Shown: positions 5,145 to 6,608 of the stretch, in pieces
Layout: the number at the start of each line of letters is the position of its first letter
Position numbering within the stretch: position 1 is the stretch's first letter
Assembly (NCBI GenBank): GCA_003567495.1
Contig: PWZK01000208.1
Span: 1-6,608 of the forward strand
Direction: 5' to 3'
DNA length: 6,608 bases
From: Candidatus Brocadiaceae bacterium
GTDB taxonomy: Bacteria; Planctomycetota; Brocadiia; SM23-32
The notes under the pieces: model-generated
What the model saw: only the letters and a program-made list of their open reading frames with translations
What the model was told of the DNA's origin: nothing
Database searches by the model: none
Program-made: the position numbers and the translations under genes

Positions 5145-5906
5145 ATGACCGAAGCTCCGGTTGTCGAAATAAAGGACATGTCTTATTCATACGGGGCGGT
5201 GCCCGCACTGAAAGACGTAAATTTCGTTGCCGGCCAAAACGAGTTGATATGTATAGTGGGTCCCAACGGCGGTGGAAAAACGACCCTGCTGAAGGTTATA
5301 GTTGGTCTGCTTCGGCCCGATAGCGGAGAGGTAAGGGTTTTCGGCCGACCTCCCACACGGGTGCGCGACCGCATAGGGTATATGCCGCAGAACCCGCGAC
5401 ACGATCTCAGTTTTCCGGTCAATGTGCTGGAAGTGGTGCTGATGGGCAGGCTGGAGAGACGTCTGTTTGGCCCTTATACCGGAGCTGACAGGGAGGCTGC
5501 ACGACGCGCGCTCGGAGAGGTGGATATGGACGGGTTTGCCCGCCGGCCGTTTTCGGACCTTTCCGGTGGGCAGCGCCAGCGTGTGCTGATAGCCCGGGCA
5601 TTGTCTTCCGACCCGCAGTTGCTGGTTCTGGACGAGCCGACCGCAAACATAGACCCGGGACAGGAGCGGCACCTACACGAGATACTGCAGAGACTAAAGA
5701 AACGCATTACGATCCTGATGGTCACCCACGATTTTGTGTCGGACACGGTCGAAGAGGTAGTGTGTGTCAACCGCGGCATAGAAGAGCATCCTACAAGCCT
5801 TATCGAAGGTCACACCGCGGCGGAGCTCTATGCCGGGCATGGCCGCGTGGTGAGACACGACCGCAACGTTTTTCCCGCAAAAGGAGATAGCAAGAATGGA
5901 TATTAA
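5145..5906 (+). CDS. znuC: Metal ABC transporter ATP-binding protein, ZnuC type
   Basis: A 253-residue ABC ATPase that would power import of the metal delivered by the neighbouring lipoprotein, on the cytoplasmic face of the membrane. Motifs: Walker A GPNGGGKTT (39-47), Q-loop YMPQN with Gln82, signature LSGGQ (139-143), Walker B LLVLDE (159-164), and switch His195 in VTHD. The C-terminal end with AELYAGHG and VVRHDRN is like the tail of zinc/manganese importer ATPases. I start at ATG 5145 because GAGG (5133-5136) has 8-nt spacing and homology begins here; an in-frame ATG at 5115 would add ten residues. No permease gene follows: the end of this gene overlaps the next gene by 11 nt. Partner permease must be elsewhere if the transporter works. 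Confidence 0.93.
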   Translation: MTEAPVVEIKDMSYSYGAVPALKDVNFVAGQNELICIVGPNGGGKTTLLKVIVGLLRPDSGEVRVFGRPPTRVRDRIGYMPQNPRHDLSFPVNVLEVVLMGRLERRLFGPYTGADREAARRALGEVDMDGFARRPFSDLSGGQRQRVLIARALSSDPQLLVLDEPTANIDPGQERHLHEILQRLKKRITILMVTHDFVSDTVEEVVCVNRGIEEHPTSLIEGHTAAELYAGHGRVVRHDRNVFPAKGDSKNGY

Positions 5907-6608
5907 CATACGCATAGCCGGCGAAGCCGGACAGGGCATCGAGACAGCCGGCGAGATTCTTACCGGCGTTCTCGCCGGCATGGGCTTTTACGTCTTTTCC
6001 TCAAAATGTTACATGTCGAGGATACGCGGCGGTCTCAATTGGTATGACATACGGTTTGGCGACCTGCCGCTGTTCTCCGCCCGGCGGAAGGCCGACATTC
6101 TGGTCAGTCTCACCGAGGAGGGCGTCAGGGAGCTTGGCGAAAACGTTGCCGGCAAGGGACTTATCATCAGCAATGCGGAGTCCGATGGGAAAGGAAGAGC
6201 CAGTGCCCTTCCAATAAACAAGACGGCAAAGGAGGCGGGCGGAACTAAGGTTATGGCCAACATGGTGGCCGCCGGGGCCGTTTTCGGGCTTCTGCCATAT
6301 GAGACCGACGTCCTGAAAGATGGCATTGAAGCCGCGTTTGGAAACAAGGGAGCCGAAACTGTTGAGAAAAACCATGCATGTGCCGAAGCCGGTGCGGAAC
6401 TGTCAGCGGAACTGTCGGTTGACATGCAGTTTCCGGATCCGGCCGATGCCGGGAGCAATATCTGCAGCGGCGCCGAAGCTACCGCCCTCGGGGCCGCAAC
6501 GGCAGGCGTTAAATTCGCCGCCGGCTATCCTATGACGCCCGCTACAGGTGTTTTGACCTGGCTCTCGCAGCATGCCGGAGATTACGGAATCGTGGTCGAA
6601 CAGGCCGA
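5896..6608 (+). CDS. korA: 2-oxoacid:ferredoxin oxidoreductase, fused gamma-alpha subunit (KorA-like), 3' end outside window
   Basis: The first 237 residues are present and the frame runs open off the right edge. Residues 1 to about 165 are the gamma domain: RIAGEAGQG (6-14), SRIRGG (41-46), FGDLPLFS, and the MANMVAAGAVFGL helix. A linker rich in Ala and Glu (about 160-185) leads into the alpha pyrimidine-binding domain with SGAEATALGAATAG (191-204), AAGYPMTPAT (208-217) and VEQA at the edge. This order is the gamma-alpha fusion of the KorA class, which with a separate beta (KorB) subunit oxidises a 2-oxoacid (often 2-oxoglutarate) to the acyl-CoA and reduces ferredoxin, normally under anaerobic conditions. 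The usual GNEA of the alpha domain reads GAEA. Start ATG 5896 follows AAGGAG (5881-5886), which lies inside the ATPase gene. Substrate cannot be assigned. Confidence 0.93.
   Translation, partial: MDINIRIAGEAGQGIETAGEILTGVLAGMGFYVFSSKCYMSRIRGGLNWYDIRFGDLPLFSARRKADILVSLTEEGVRELGENVAGKGLIISNAESDGKGRASALPINKTAKEAGGTKVMANMVAAGAVFGLLPYETDVLKDGIEAAFGNKGAETVEKNHACAEAGAELSAELSVDMQFPDPADAGSNICSGAEATALGAATAGVKFAAGYPMTPATGVLTWLSQHAGDYGIVVEQA

Overview
The window is about 6.6 kb of moderately GC-rich bacterial chromosome. It carries seven protein-coding genes (two cut by the window edges), no recognisable RNA gene, and no transposase or phage gene. The gene content suggests an anaerobe or facultative anaerobe: HypA and HypB (nickel insertion, usually for [NiFe]-hydrogenase) and a fused gamma-alpha subunit of a 2-oxoacid:ferredoxin oxidoreductase. 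Nothing here fixes the phylum. The dispersed-type palindrome and the GTCCAT tandem in the central intergenic region look like those of repeat-rich environmental bacteria. A planctomycete/phycisphaera-like or deltaproteobacteria-like host is possible, but that is a weak guess.

Layout, left to right. (1) 3-200 (+): C-terminal end of a TIM-barrel sugar-phosphate isomerase/epimerase. (2) 337-1236 (+): a stand-alone ADP-dependent NAD(P)H-hydrate dehydratase (NnrD), after a 136-bp AT-rich spacer with a possible promoter. (3) 1290-1374: three A/T-rich stem-loops in a row at the point where rightward and leftward transcription converge; the last contains the stop codon of the leftward operon. (4) 3719 down to 1351 (-): the operon hypA - hypB - multi-pass membrane protein of unknown function, each junction overlapping by 11-14 nt. 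(5) 3720-4065: a 346-bp divergent intergenic region with a 59-nt nested palindrome, a 9-nt tandem repeat built on GTCCAT, and a near-consensus sigma70 promoter firing rightward. (6) 4066-5906 (+): a ZnuA-type metal-binding lipoprotein and a ZnuC-type ABC ATPase. (7) 5896 to the window end (+): a KorA-type gamma-alpha fusion whose start overlaps the ATPase gene.

How the genes may work together. HypA and HypB deliver and check nickel for a metalloenzyme encoded elsewhere. The divergent ZnuA/ZnuC pair would bring in a transition metal (family default zinc or manganese; nickel cannot be excluded). No ABC permease lies between znuC and korA, where one would often be expected, so the transporter is incomplete here. 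The best candidates for something undescribed are the membrane protein translationally coupled to hypB, the incomplete transporter joined to an oxidoreductase gene, and the non-coding repeats. I did not find a clear new defence or mobile system.
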